NCBI GenBank assembly: GCA_008638375.1
Contig: CM018032.1
Location: 56,341,882-56,405,881, forward strand
Source: Nyssa sinensis
Lineage: Eukaryota; Streptophyta; Magnoliopsida; Cornales; Nyssaceae
Direction of reading: 5' to 3'
Length of the DNA stretch: 64,000 nucleotides
This document shows positions 36,359 to 49,654 of this stretch, one piece after another (the stretch's first letter is position 1; each line of letters starts with the position of its first letter). The notes below the pieces were generated by a model. It did no database searches and had not been told where the DNA came from. It saw only the letters and a program-made list of their open reading frames with translations. The position numbers and the translations under genes are program-made.

Positions 36359-36540
36359 TCTCTATATCTATTTCATTGTATTCAACCCAAAAGGTCCACT
36401 CATCGTATGGGCCTTTTTTTTAAATTAATTTTGCTCATAATAGAATTGATTTTTTAGTTAAAACTGAAACCTTTAATTATTTAATTTAATGTATTTGTGG
36501 TTGCAATATGAATTACGTATTTGTGCTCCATGTGAAGCTG

Positions 36541-37038
36541 TAATGGTCTTTTTTTAATACAAATATCGGTCCGTTGACCTGATTTGGGCCATTGTTCTTG
36601 ATCATTATTATTGCTTTGCTTTAAATAAAATGCTTTCGTAATTCACCTCATAGTTTGATTAACTATTCGTTATTTATTGGTTTTTATCATAATATATCAA
36701 CATCATGTGTTTTTGCGTTGGTGGTTTTATTATAATATAGTCATTGTGTGTGTGTGCGTGTGCGTGTTCATATTGTGTGTGTGAGAGAGAGAGGTAACCA
36801 TGCACAATGTATGTAATGATTTTTTTTAATACAAATAGTGGTCCGTTGACCTGATTTGGGCCATTGTTCTTGATCATTATTATTGTTTTGCTTTAAATAA
36901 AATGCTTTCTTAATTCACCCATATAGTTTGATTAACTATTCGTTATTTGTTGGTTTTTATCATAATATATCAACATCATGTGTGTTTGTGTTGGTAGTTT
37001 TATTATAATATAGTCATTGTGTGTGTGCGTGTTCGTAT

Positions 37039-37074
<36 letters not shown>

Positions 37075-37628
37075 GTAACCATGCACAACATATGTAATGA
37101 TTTTTTTTAATACAAATAGTGGTCCGTTGACCTGATTTGGGCCATTGTTCTTGATCATTATTATTGCTTTGCTTTAAATAAAATGCTTTCTTAATTCACC
37201 CATATAGTTTGATTAACTATTCGTTATTCGTTGGTTTTTATCATAATATATCAACATCATGTGTGTTTGTGTTGGTGGTTTTATTATAATATAGTCATTG
37301 TGTGTGTGCGTGTTTGTATTGTTTGTGTGAGAGAGAGAGAGGGGTAACCATGCACAACGTATGTAATGATCTTTTTTTAATACAAATATTGATCCGTTGA
37401 CCTGATTTGAGCCATTATTCTTGATCATTATTATTGCTTTGCTTTAAAAAAAATGCTTTCTTAATTCACCCATATAGTTTGATTAACTATTCGTTGGTTT
37501 TTATCATAATATATCAACATCATGTGTGTTTGTGTTGGTGGTTTTATTATAATATAGTCATTGTGTGTGTGCCTGTTCATGTTGTGTGTGTGAGAGAGAA
37601 AGAGAGAGGTAACCATGCACAACGGATG
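36541..37628. repeat. Tandem repeat, four units of 265-281 bp
   Basis: Units at 36541-36813, 36814-37094, 37095-37363 and 37364-37628, each beginning TAATGRTCTTTTTTT or a close variant. Units contain the shared block CCGTTGACCTGATTT, an AT-rich part and a variable (TG)n(GA)n tract, and end in GGTAACCATGCACAAYG. Copies are highly similar, which indicates recent amplification. The length differences come mainly from the microsatellite part and a small deletion in the last unit. No gene is encoded. Confidence 0.95.
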
Positions 37629-37930
37629 TAATGGGTACGTCAAAGTGCATGCTAGTATACAGAAAAAGAAAAAAAACAATTAAGAAGATCACAGTCAAAA
37701 ACAGTTCAGCAATTTTATTGAATGAGGACTATAACTTGTTCTACTTCATCCTTCCCTCTGAAAGGAGGCACAAGAAAATGGAAACATGTACATAAGCAAT
37801 CGCTCATTAAACTCCTTTTTTTTTCCATGTACAATTTCAACACCAATCAGTTCTAGACTTACCCCTCTTTTTAAGCAAGCAATCTACAAAAAAAGTGGGG
37901 GAAAATCAGAATGTTTAATGCGTTTATGTT

Positions 37931-40900
37931 TCAACGACAGTAAAGGTTATCATCCTCCTCAAATTCTGAAACTCCTAGCATGGCCAAAGCTAAATGACTC
38001 CTCATCTCACTTCTTGCCTGTTGTATTTGAGGGGAACAATCAGTTACATAATTGTTACCGGGAAAACTGGACTTCTTCCTGTTAGAGCAGTTAGGTTCTT
38101 CTCCTCTCAGTATACCAATAATCTCATCAATGGCTGGTCTCCGGGATTCTTCACTGTTTATACAGGCAGCTGCTGCTTGAACCATCCAGGCTATCTGATT
38201 GGAGTTTTTTGGATTGAACTTGAGAAGTGGATCAAGCAACCTTTCAATCGCTCCTTGCTGCAATAGCGGCTTTGCCTGCAAAAGGAGGAATAGTTCATGT
38301 TTACTCTGTTTACTTCATGATATAATCGGAAGAAGCTTGAACTGATTAGCATCAAGATGCCCTCTTCCTCCATCACCTTCCCTCCATTCATAACATTGCC
38401 CGAATCAAAGTGCAGTGAATTGATTCCGTCTGTCCAAGTCAAGTAAATTTGCTAACAGTAAAAAATGTGCTCTAAATCATAGAATTTTCTCTTAATCTTA
38501 CCCATAGCATTTAAGTTTTTGAGATTAATTGAATCAATGTTAGAAACCAATAATTCTAATCCTCTGATCAAGGTTATAGCTAAGCTCCAAAACTCTGCAC
38601 AGAATTTAAAAGAACACCTCAAAAGAGCAAGAAACTGCTATATTAAAGAATACAGTAGTCTGACAATCTCTAAGGGTGGACTATCAACTAGTTATCAAGG
38701 CTCAATTTGTTTTGACAAAAATAAAATTAAGGCATGCTAGATTAGGCATGTGTCAGATTATTATAGTATGTGCACAATATGATAGCACTGAAGAAAAATT
38801 ATCTGGCCTTTTTTTTTCTGGGAAAGCAGCATGTCGAAAAGAATTTAGGCAAACCTCTTCCATTAATCTTGGGAAGACGGTTTTCCCTAATCCACAAGTG
38901 TTCACATTTTATTAATTTTATACTGAAAATCAAATACAGTCTCAGATCCAGATCTCAATCTGAACAAACATATACTTGAATGCATTTCATTATTCTTCAT
39001 AGCATTTTAAGACAGAAGCCATTCACCATTACAGTACAAAGACCATTGCAAATGAAATGGAGTCATTATCCAAAATGATAGTGAAAATTTGTAATGAAAT
39101 AATTTCTTAAAAACTTATGTAAACTGCAAAGATGAAACAAAATGAATTCATTTCAAAGCTTTTTTTTATATATATAGGTAAATCACACACACTCACTTTG
39201 CCCCTTAAAGGGGACTTGAACCCTCAAACTCATATGGGGAGACCAAGGAGGAATCAACCAAGCTAGAACTTATTGGTCATTTCAAAGCTATATAAAGCAC
39301 AGTGAATTATTTCATTTCCATGTGGAGTCTGATAGAACCCATAATTTTCATGGTCTACTTCATAATATGGCAGTATTCAAGCTGCATTTCAAAAAGTTTT
39401 GAATATGATAAACACTAGAAAAACCTCAAATTCTAAGAATCAGAGGACTTCCCTACAATCTAATGATCACTAGTCTTTAATACCATAGCCTAGAAATTGT
39501 TGTTAGATCAAATTATTGTCTGATTGATAGTCTATGTTTTGGGCATTTTCATTATTGTAAATATTTAGCTATACAGGGAACTATCTAACTTTACTGGAAG
39601 GTAATAGGGGTACTCTACCAATTCAACTATCAGAGAGTTAATGAATTGAAGGAAAGTTAAACAAGAAATCCAAAACAGTGACCTACCCACAAGACCATGT
39701 TCTCTTCCCCTGGTCCTCTCTTTGCTTCAATTGGCTTCCGTCCACTTATCAGTTCCAAGAGGACCACACCAAAGGCATAAACATCAGTTTTGTTGGATAC
39801 TTTCCCATGCTGGAAATATTCAGGAGCCAAATAACTGTGCATTTAATTTAACTTTTCAGTAAATGGAAAAAATATATATCTCTATTGAACAAGAAATAAA
39901 TTGATGGTTTTCTTCCTCATGATTCAACTCTCAAAATTTTTCTTGTGAATTGAGATCATACCCAAATGTTCCTTTAACAGTTTTGCAAAGAAACGGTACT
40001 GAAGGTGCAGGTGTCCATGTAGCTAAGCCAAAGTCACATAACTGCAAACAACAATGAAAATTTTAGAATTTAATCAAAATGACTACTGCTGATTAATAAG
40101 GTCCACCATTCGTTCATGCAATAATATAAATGGGGAAGGAATTCAGGAAAAAGAAAATGGTAAAAGTGACTCCCTTTCTCACCTTGGGTGCTTTCTTGGA
40201 AGAGAGAAGGATGTTTGAGGGCTTAATGTCTCTATGAACAACACATCTTTCTGTTCCATTGTGTAAGTAACCAACCGCCTCGGAAATTCCAACCGCAATT
40301 TTATACCTCACAGACCATGGAAGTGATGAACCATTCTTCACTCCCCTCTTCTTCTCTGCAATTGGGTATATTCATAAAATCACTCAAATTCATCAAAATT
40401 TAAAGCAAATTTCCCATTCAAAAGAAAAAGAAAATGTACCGTGCAAATGCCGCTCTAAGCTTCCACCCGATACATATTTGTACACCAAAAACAAACCCTC
40501 CTCAGGATCAATACAAAACCCCACAAGAGGAACAATATTTGGGTTATTTAGAGAGCTAACAATCATCAATTCTCTACAAAACGCCTTTGAAGACTCCTTA
40601 TCATCCTTATCTAACCGCTTAATCGCCACAGCGGTTCTCAAAAACCCAACTCTGCCTCTAAAAACACAGCTCAAAGCACCTCTACCCAGAACTCTGCCTA
40701 CCCAACACAAACAAAATTAATTATAATCACATACCAAGAATCAAAAATGGTCTAAAAGATGAGAAAACCAAGCCAATACCTTTTGAAAAATTGCGTGTAG
40801 CCGAACGGATTTCAGCATAGCTGAATCTAATCAAGGTATGGGCCACAGGAGAGATACTCCTCTCCAGTGATTCAATTCTACGCCATTTTAGTTCTAGAGA

Positions 40901-41296
40901 TCGAGATTCAGTCAACCCATTGTCCAAATTCACCATCAAAACAGTTGCACCAGAAGGGTTATTCACATTCATTGATTCAAGTTCAACTTGAGAACAGAAA
41001 CTGAACCTGAAAGAGGAGTGAACTGATTGTGGGTCAGCATTTGTCAGTTCCGCACCACACCCACCAGACTCCGCAAGCAACCACGCCTTGTTGTTCTCTA
41101 AATTGCCGTTAGTCTTCCCACTGTCTCTCTGATCTTCGCCCGAGCTTCGCCGCCGGCGAGGTGGTAGAACACATGCCAACCCAAATTTCCAAATCATCTT
41201 ATACAATAGAGTCTTGATTCTTAGCTCATTGTTGTCACAGTACTGATCAGTGGTTAGAGTAGTCGAAGCAATTGGGTTTCGAAGGGAGAACCCCAT
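37931..41296 (-). CDS. Receptor-like cytoplasmic kinase, six exons
   Basis: Exons on the minus strand are 41296-40780, 40697-40440, 40355-40183, 40041-39962, 39834-39687 and 38275-37931. All are joined by GT-AG introns in phase and give 506 residues. No signal peptide or membrane segment is visible, so this is a cytoplasmic member of the receptor-like kinase family. Residues 1-160 are a non-catalytic region with a basic patch (PPRRRRSS). The kinase domain follows [14 protein letters not shown]. It has the ATP loop [12 protein letters not shown] (176-187), lysine 199 in VAIK, the catalytic loop HRDIKPSN (299-306), DFG (319-321) and [20 protein letters not shown]. It therefore should be an active Ser/Thr kinase; the third glycine of the loop is replaced (GRGALS), which the family tolerates. 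The specific pathway is unknown. Confidence 0.93.
39161..39276 (-). mobile_element. tRNA-derived SINE with 13-bp target duplication
   Basis: It lies in the last intron of the kinase gene. On the minus strand it has an A-box-like TAGCTTGGTTGA near the 5' end and a B-box-like GGGTTCAAGTCC about 35 bases later. It ends TATATATAAAAAAAA. The flanks carry identical 13-mers TCATTTCAAAGCT (plus strand) at 39148-39160 and 39277-39289. Internal RNA polymerase III promoter boxes, an A tail and the duplication together make a SINE. The total length of about 116 bases is short for plant SINEs. Confidence 0.8.
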
Positions 41297-41428
41297 TTTG
41301 AAGCAGATCTATATAAGAGCACAGAAACCTATAAACAGAGAGAGAAAAATAAAGTATGGGAGAGAAATAAAAAAGTTAGAGCTGCTTTGCTTGAGGGGGG
41401 AGAGAATTTCTCAACAGAAAGGGAGGTC

Positions 41429-41431
<3 letters not shown>

Positions 41432-41460
<29 letters not shown>
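41432..41460. repeat. (AT)n microsatellite
   Basis: AT repeat about 140 bases upstream of the kinase start codon. Confidence 0.9.
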
Positions 41461-41465
<5 letters not shown>

Positions 41466-41764
41466 GTGTGTGTACTTGTACCTTAGATTAGGTTATGCCA
41501 TTCTACTATTAACGTGAGTGGGTGAGAACGCAAGAGATGGCCCTAAAGGGCCAAAACCAAATAGAGACCCAGATGAATGAATGGTTTGATTAATTGATAG
41601 TTGATGGCATTATATTGGAAAGAAGAAAATCGTGAACTGATGGAGAGAGAAAGGAAGGAGATTCTTGTTGTTAAGAGTTAACAGGACAACCAGAACGCAC
41701 AAGGGAGAGAGAGAGAGAGAGAGATTGAGAGAAGTTGGGTAGAGAATGGTTTAAGGCTAAAGTG

Positions 41765-41961
41765 GGTGGTTGTGGCTCATTCGATTTAGCAGAATGGCTT
41801 TAGATTGTGCATATATGTATGTATGTATATATATATACATATATATATATATATGTACAATCTAAAGCCATTAAATCGAATGAGCCACAACCACCGATAT
41901 ATACATATTTAAGCCAAAAGTCGGTAGTTGTAGCTCATTTGATTAGGCGTAATGGCTTTTA
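41765..41961. repeat. Inverted repeat with a third direct copy
   Basis: Arms at 41765-41808 and 41857-41895 are nearly perfect reverse complements (core GTGGCTCATTCGATTTA), differing by a 5-base insertion. The loop is AT-rich. A third, more diverged copy in the direct orientation lies at 41923-41961 (GTAGCTCATTTGATTAG). Confidence 0.8.
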
Positions 41962-41964
41962 CTT

Positions 41965-42495
41965 CATGTTATCGTGTCGTATTTAAATTATATTAAAATA
42001 TATATTTAAAAATATATATTAATTTTAATTTAATAATATTAATTAATCGTATCAAGTTTTAAAATTCAAACTTCAATTTATTTGTTAAATAGGTTATACA
42101 TGTCGACACACTTAACTCGTTTATTTTAATTTTTTATTTTTTTAATAAAAAACTTACCTTATCTTTCAATATGTATTAATAATTTTTATATTTAGTAAAC
42201 TTTAAACATGTACTAAATCAAAGTAGAAATCTCTTTTTATAAATAAAAAATTTCAAAATTTTAATAAACTTTCAATATGAGACGAATTACTTTAACTCAT
42301 GATATTTTTTTATAATTAAACGTGTTAAATCTTGTTAAGCAAGGTTAACACTACTAAAACTCAAACACAACATGTTTATTAATCGTGTTATACGTATTCA
42401 ACTCGTTTATGACCTCAAACTCGTTTATGCTAAACTCAAACTCATTAACTTCGTGTCGTACTCGAATCATATTATCGTATCGTGTCGATAATTGA
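41965..42495. mobile_element. Possible non-autonomous element with ATCGTGTCG ends
   Basis: ATCGTGTCG motifs occur near both ends, and the right end reads, on the complement, GGGTGTCAATTATCGACACG. That sequence is familiar from plant hAT-like MITEs. The left end and any duplication are not resolved. Confidence 0.3.
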
Positions 42496-42880
42496 CACCC
42501 TTAACTTTAAATTTTATATACATATATATATATATATATATACACACACACTAGTATGATGCCCTCCCTAGTCTGTCATTCAGATTATAAAAAGAATTAC
42601 ATGAATAAATGGTAAATGGTAAATTTATAAATAATAAATAATTAAATAAAATTATTCATTAAAAAATAAATAATAAATTCATAAATATAAATAACAACAG
42701 ATAAATAGTGATAATTTCATATATAATAATAGACTAATAAATAAAAGATAAAGATGTAAGTTAAACATATTTGGATAAAATTAAAAATTAGGTACGATCA
42801 AAAAATAAATAATAATAAATTTAAATTAATAATTTAAGAATAAAATTGTCATGTTATCTTAACAAACAACCCACACTTTT

Positions 42881-42883
42881 TAT

Positions 42884-42952
<69 letters not shown>
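42881..42952. repeat. (AT)n(GA)n compound microsatellite
   Basis: An AT repeat runs directly into about 25 GA units. Confidence 0.95.
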
Positions 42953-42955
<3 letters not shown>

Positions 42956-44060
42956 AGGTGGATGTATGGTTGGATAGGGTGGGGCCTTCATTTTGGGCAA
43001 AAGAAAAGGTTTGGGGGATAATGAGATTTGAACTAATTAGAGCATTATAAATACAAAATCAGATGAAGGTGATACCATCCATTGTTTCCCACCCCCAACC
43101 ACTCCTAACAACCGAGCTCGGCTTGGGTTTGTCATGAGATACTCTATTCTAGAGTTCATATGTGCCCAAAATGAAGCTTTTTGGAGTTAAAAGGTAAGAT
43201 TTATTAAAAGTAAAATGAGTTGGAGAGCAACCTTAGACTTTCCAAAATAAAAAATAAAATTCTCATCTCATGATCCCATGTAAAATTAATATAATAATAT
43301 CAATAAATTATTTTTGAATTTATTTTATAAGATTTGTATTAATGAGTTGAGTAAGTCTAGGTCTTGTCTGGTGGCTCTGCCGCTGATTGAAAAAAAAATT
43401 CAAATTCAAATTCAAATTTGATTTTTCATAAGCTAAAATCATTAAAAAAAGTTGACCATTTTTAAGAAAAAGTTTCTTTAATTGGATGGACAATTTAACC
43501 CATTTTTTAGCATGGGATTAAGGTTTTAATGGGTAGTATTTTTGGAATAAAATATTTGAATTATTAGTGATAAGTCTCCTATTTAAATTGTTTTGGAATT
43601 TGTCATTATAAGTTCAATTTGTTTTTAATATTTTTGAGTTCAGGGTTCATTATTTATTATGTGGCCGTTATTTATTTATTTAATGACTGTTATACCTGTG
43701 TCTAAATGTTGTTTAAACCATGGAAATGCATAATTGTGGAGGTTTGAAGGGAGAAGAAAGGAGGGAAGGTCAGCAATACTAAGAACTGGCAGTCCAAGCA
43801 ATTGAATTGAAGATGAGAGGTCAGTGTGTTTTAATGACACATCCAAAAAGAATGCCATACTAAAATTATAATTTTTTCATCATTATGTTTATATTCTCTC
43901 CTTTCAGTTATCACAACAATTAACGGTTTTGATCAAATCATGTTCTAATTAGTATGTACTTGTGACCCAAATGCCAATATTGATGAATATATTACCCAAT
44001 AATATATTGGAATCACACTATTCCAAGTGGGTCCCATGCACTTGTAGATCAAGTTCTTAT

Positions 44061-44510
44061 GTAATTTTTTACAATTTTAAACATATTTTTGAAGTTTTTG
44101 AAATTATACTGTCCTTTCTTCTTTTAATTGACAAATTATACATACATTTTCTCCTCTTTAATGTTTTTTCAAAATGACAAAATACCGTTCTTCATTTTTT
44201 TTTTAAATTTTGACTAACTTTTTTTAAATATTTTTTTCATTTTATATAAAAATAAATTTAAAGTAAATAACTTATATTTTATTTTTTACCAAGAATATTT
44301 TAATCTATATTTATTTTAAACATAAAAAAAAATTAAAATGGTCAAAATTGAAGAAAAAAAATTAACATAAAAGAAGCACATTTGTCATTTTGGAAAAAAA
44401 AAAATAGATTGGAGGGAAACTATGTTTAGTTTATCAGTAAAAATAGAAAAGAACAGTATAATTTTAAGATTGTAAAAAAAAATCTTAATAATTATAAAAA
44501 ATTACATGAG
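44061..44510. mobile_element. Fold-back element, copy 1
   Basis: Arms 44061-44216 and 44339-44507 are reverse complements of about 160 bases with mismatches (ATGTAATTTTTTA ends, AAATTATACTG, TTTCAAAATGACAAA, TTTTGAC). The family recurs at 49655-49850 and 51227-51721. Confidence 0.65.
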
Positions 44511-45416
44511 ACGTCAGTATAATTTATTTCAAAACTCAAAAATCTCTTTCATGTTTTTCTAATATATTTGTTTTTAAAATTTTAAACAAATGAGATGTGT
44601 GCATGGGCAGAATCAAGGAGGGGCAATGGTTCTCCAAAATTTCCAAAATTTGATTTTTACCCATCATTTAATTATATAAAAAATTTTCAAAAAATTTGTA
44701 ATTTCATAGAAATCTTCTTTATATTTTACTTTCACTCCTCCTAAGTGATATATCTAAATCCTTCATGTGTGTATTTGGCATGGCTTAGGGTTATTACAAA
44801 GGATATAAAATTGTAATTCAAAATCACTGGATAATCCATGTAAATATTCAATTGTTATTGTTTAGGCTAAAAAATTATTAAATTAATAAATAATACTATA
44901 CGACCATAATTTATATGTAACATTTTTCATGTAAAATGATGTGATTAATTGAACTTTAATTATTTCAAAAGGAATTATTAACTTGTCTGCTAACTCATCA
45001 TTCTAAATGGAGTTTTCCAAATTAATAACATTTATTGTCTAAGCAGATAAATATGATGCAGGCAGGAATATGGCTGAACCTGATCAAATTATTTAAATGG
45101 TCAATAACACATGCAGCTTAAAACAAAAAATAAAAATAAAAATAAAATAAAAAAGAAGCATAAGACATTAGGGCCCACAGGCTGCTACACGAGAAGAAAG
45201 TTGCTGGTGATATGGAAGGTCCAAACAAACTTATATTAATTATTATTATTATTATTATATATTGATTATATTTTATAAAAAAAATTAAAAAATATATGTT
45301 CACATTGTTTTTATTTGCCAACACGAGCACTTCTGCGCCATTTTGTTTTTACTTAAATTCCCTAACAAACTTATCACAGAAGGCTAATAATAATTATTGG
45401 AGTCAAGGATAGGTAA

Positions 45417-46759
45417 TTAAAGGTGGTGAAGATAAGCATCCAGCCCTTTGGAGACTTTGCTTGCAAAGTCCCCATAGAGTGTGGATTTGGGGGACTTCCT
45501 CCTAGGCTTTCTCAAGCTTCGATGGTCCATTTTGCATGGCCAACACCATTTTCTTCAGTAGCCTGAATCTTGGCCTTGAAACTCTTGTATATCTTCATAA
45601 GATCCGCTTCAAGTGCACTGAACGTTATTGATTTATTTTCAGTCATCTATTGCTTCAATCTTTGCCTTCACTGTCATTGGACTCCCTGCCATATGTAAAA
45701 ATGATCATTACCTAGAAAATAGTGTGTATAAATATATATAATTGATAGCCCAAGAACTAATCCCATTGATTGAGTTCTTCTTTTCCGTGACTGAATCATA
45801 AACTCAGATTCCCTTCAAGAGTTTTCACGTAACTTTTGATTGTGTATGCAGAAGGATCTTTTTTTAATGCGTGATCAGATCATAAATTTAAAGTTGTTTC
45901 AAGCATTTCACGTAATCTTTAACTATGCATGCGAGAGATTGATTTTAAGAACACTCGTGATATATTGAATTAGACCTCTGAGGACACTTATTCATCTAGT
46001 GTTATCAATCGAACTATTTCTTGGAGTTTAATTTTTTTTAAAAAAAATAACATATATTGAATATATGTAAATGCAAAAACCTAATAAAAAAAATTAAGGT
46101 TTCACATGCAAGATAGCTTCTATTTTCAAAAAAAACAAGATCTATATGGGGACTCTAAAGATTAGAATAATATGCGCTAATATAGTTATATAAGCATATT
46201 ACAGCTTTATGAAATGACTAACATGATCGAGTTAAAATTACAAGCTAATAAGAATAATATAAATGCAATATACACATGCGCCCACAGATGTAATTATGTA
46301 GGTGTTTGTGTGTGGGTGGATGTATAAAATGAGTAATTACACTGTCACATCACGTTATCATATAACGGTCTCTTACAAATATTTAATTTTTTTTCATGAT
46401 TTTAGCATATGAACATCTCTCTAATTTCAGGAAAAGTTGAATGTTTATGAGATACCATCACACAATGACGTGATGTAACAATTTTACTAAATAATTTCTC
46501 GTATAAAAGATGAGACTATGTGAAAACAAATATATATATATATATAAAGGAGGAATTGAATATGTAATTATCTGACCAAGAACATATTTCCAGAGATTGA
46601 CAGAGCCACAGTCTTCATCACCTTCAGTAGTTCAGCACTCTGAACATATTCAGGGGAAATGTGGACGAGTTGTTTCATATTGTAACTAAAGAAGTCATAA
46701 AACTTATATGTGGACGACTTTATCTCTATCTTCACCTCAAGCTTAGCTATCTGTGCCAT
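45417..46759 (-). pseudogene. MLP-like (Bet v 1 superfamily) pseudogene
   Basis: Exon 1 (46759-46577) reads MAQIAKLEVKIEIKSSTYKF and QLVHISPEYVQSAELL, as in major-latex-protein-like proteins. Exon 2 (45685-45417) reads SPMTVKAKIEAID and later FSALEADLMKIYKSFKAKIQ and ends near LDAYLHHL. The intron site fits the family, which normally has one intron and about 150 residues and whose members bind hydrophobic ligands in a pocket. Exon 1 lost one base after AELL, so the rest of the exon is read in the wrong frame. Exon 2 has an extra base just after the AID segment, giving TGA, and further shifts around 45530. Clearly disabled. Confidence 0.85.
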
Positions 46760-46811
46760 GCCTTATGCTACTAAGAATGTTCAATGATAAGGAGCAACAA
46801 ACTATCTGTGT

Positions 46812-46849
<38 letters not shown>

Positions 46850-47755
46850 AGCCATATATTGTCGTTTGGCTTTATAGTAGTAGATATGCACATTGTTCTC
46901 CAAGTTTTCAGAATATAATCAACTTGGGGTTGTGACCACTTAATAATGGCTAACTTTGGAACATATATACCTAGTTATCACTTTCATTTTTATTCTGATT
47001 TATTCCTTGTTTTTTTTTCCTTTCTAAGAATGGATGAGGAGGAACAAAAAACATGTGTTGATATACATGGAGATATTCCCTTTTGGCCTTGAAGTGGAGA
47101 CATTCTTCCAAAGTTTTCGGAATATATATGAACAAGTTGTTGTTATCAGTTAATAATAATTAAATTTGTCAAAGTTCAGAGTCTCATACCATGCACACAC
47201 ATAAAATAATTCTCTCTCCTCTATCACTATACTCAAAGGATTGCAACTTTTCTAAAGTGACTTTTATTATCTATGAACATTGGGGGGACAAAAAAAAAGA
47301 AGAAAAAATTTAGGGTCTTTTATGAAAATATGAAAAATTTTGAAGAGGTGAATCTTAATTTTTTTTTCAAACAAAATTATAAGAAATAGGGGTATAAAAT
47401 AAAAATTTTAAAAGTTGGGTTGGGGAGGAGACATTAATTGCTCCTCGAGCCCCAGTTTATCCTCTCTTTTTTCTAGGCCTTTTATAAGGATTCGGGATGA
47501 AATAATTATATCCACATCACAGCGTTTTTAATGTATAATATAATTTGGGACATGTCAAATTTATATTCTGTATTACTATAGTATCAAAAAGTTATATTTT
47601 ATCAACTCTGTCTCAATTCTAAAATAATAATTTTTTAATACAAGTGATCCAAAACAAAAAAATGAAATTCTACTACCAAGGGGTGACGAATCAATAATAC
47701 ATTGGAATGACACTAAAATAAATTACTTACTAAAGATCTCCGATTTATAATTTAA

Positions 47756-47965
47756 TTGTATTATGAATATGATATGTTAATGTAATTTTGAAGAATACCA
47801 TATAATGATATATCACATCCAGAATATAATTTGAGATCTAATTTAATAATTTCTAACATTACTAATTGTATTATGAATATGATATGTTGATGTAATTTTG
47901 AAGAATACCATATAATGATATATCACATTGAGAATATAATTTGAGATCTAATTTAAGAATTTCCT
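47756..47965. repeat. 120-bp tandem duplication
   Basis: The segment starting TTGTATTATGAATATG at 47756 is repeated from 47876 with few mismatches. It shares the blocks GAAGAATACCATATAATG and TTTGAGATCTAATTTAA. Confidence 0.85.
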
Positions 47966-49654
47966 AACATTACTTATCAAACTATTTCATGTCAAGTGCA
48001 TGCAGTCTCCTATTTCACACATGATCAGCTTTATATAATTGAAAGTGTAAAACGATAAAGTGACAATACTAAATGAAACCCTTTTTAATATTAATGTAAG
48101 TTTTTTACTTTGTTTCTTGTATATATTATATTTATTTTTGTTATATAAAATTTAATTGTTTTCTAATAAAAGAGAAGTATATATTGAATGAAACTCTAAT
48201 AATAGATTTTTTACATAAATTTGTTCTATCTAAATAATAATAATAAAATATTAGAATAAAATTCTACTAATAGAATTAAGTTTTTTGTGGGTTTTTTTGT
48301 AGAGTCAAATTTTTATTAACATTAAATTTTTAATTTAATTATACTATAAATTCATAAAATTTGAAACATTTTTATAAAGTTAAACTTTTAATTTAATTAT
48401 ACAATAGATACCAAATACATACTCACAGTTCACATGAACAAGTCATTATTGACTTATAACTACTCTTGTATGGTGGTATGGCCGTGTTACCTAGGTTCTC
48501 TTTGGCTTAGTGATGGGCGGTCCGTTTCTGTGATTTATGCCCTCGAATCACACTTAAAAGAGATTGCATGAAGAGTAATTATTCCATGATTTCTTAAAAA
48601 AAGTTAGATAAATGGTTACATATAAAACAGTATATTATATATATATATCTTATCATCTAATTATTTAAATAATTAAAATCGGACCATTGAATAATTTTTC
48701 TTCAAAGATCATTAAAAAAAATCATGAGTCTTCTATTAGAGAGTGAACTGTTAGAGAGGAATTGACAGGGCTAATATAGATAATATATATTTAATATGAA
48801 ATTATATAATTATTTATTGTTATTGTTATTGTTATATATATTTATTAATTATATAGATAATATAAACTTATATAACTTATGACTAAATACAATACAATAT
48901 CTAAAGAGAAGTAAGGCTCCATTTGGATAAAGAGGGATAATTTTTTTTAAATATTTATTAACAGTTCGTCTAAATATTCAAATATTATTTCTGAAATAAT
49001 AATTATTTACAAAATAAATTTATTCAAACACTTAACTAGTTAATTTAAATAATATTTTTATATAATTTTTTATTTTTATTAACTGCTTAATTCAAATAAT
49101 ACTTTTACACAATTAATTAGCCACTAAACTAACTTAGTCTATGAATATAAATAATAAAAGATGAATAAAACATCTATCAAAAAAGACACCAATTGATAAT
49201 CTTGTAAATAATAATAGATGAGAAAATAAACGATGAGATTAAAAATTAGATTAATAGTTAAAGGATAAAATTATTATTTTATCATGACAAACAAACTTCA
49301 CTTTTATATCAGTAATAGATAATATAAATATAAAATTTTAAAAATTAGATATAAGCTATCTTTTTTTATTTTTTAATGAATTCAATTTTTTAAAAATATA
49401 CTTTTAAAAAACCATTGGATCAATAGCCTCTGATTTTAAAATGTACTTGCATTGAGTTTATATAACATGATGAGTCCATGTTACATTTACAATAATTGTT
49501 TGGAATTGGGATATCATTAGAAAACAAGATCTTTGCCATGCTATGGCTACACTCTCTTTTTGTCCCTTTTTTTTTGTTTTTTTCCTTTTTTATTTTCTTA
49601 TAAAAAAAAAAAGGAAACAATTATTTTGAATATAGAAATATTAACTTTTGGAAT

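Larger units (their letters stand above)
41297..45416. other. Repeat-rich intergenic DNA
   Basis: It holds the kinase 5' UTR and promoter (with an AT microsatellite), an inverted repeat at 41765-41895, a possible MITE at about 41965-42495, large AT and GA microsatellites, and a fold-back element at 44061-44510. No gene is recognised. Confidence 0.6.

Noticed and set aside
36541..37628. CRISPR-like array
   Set aside because: Plant nuclear DNA; units are about 270 bp with no short repeat/unique spacer pattern.
43676..43858. 60-residue minus-strand frame beginning MAFFLDVSLKHTDLSS
   Set aside because: Protein-like appearance but too short, with no family match from memory and no adjacent exon.
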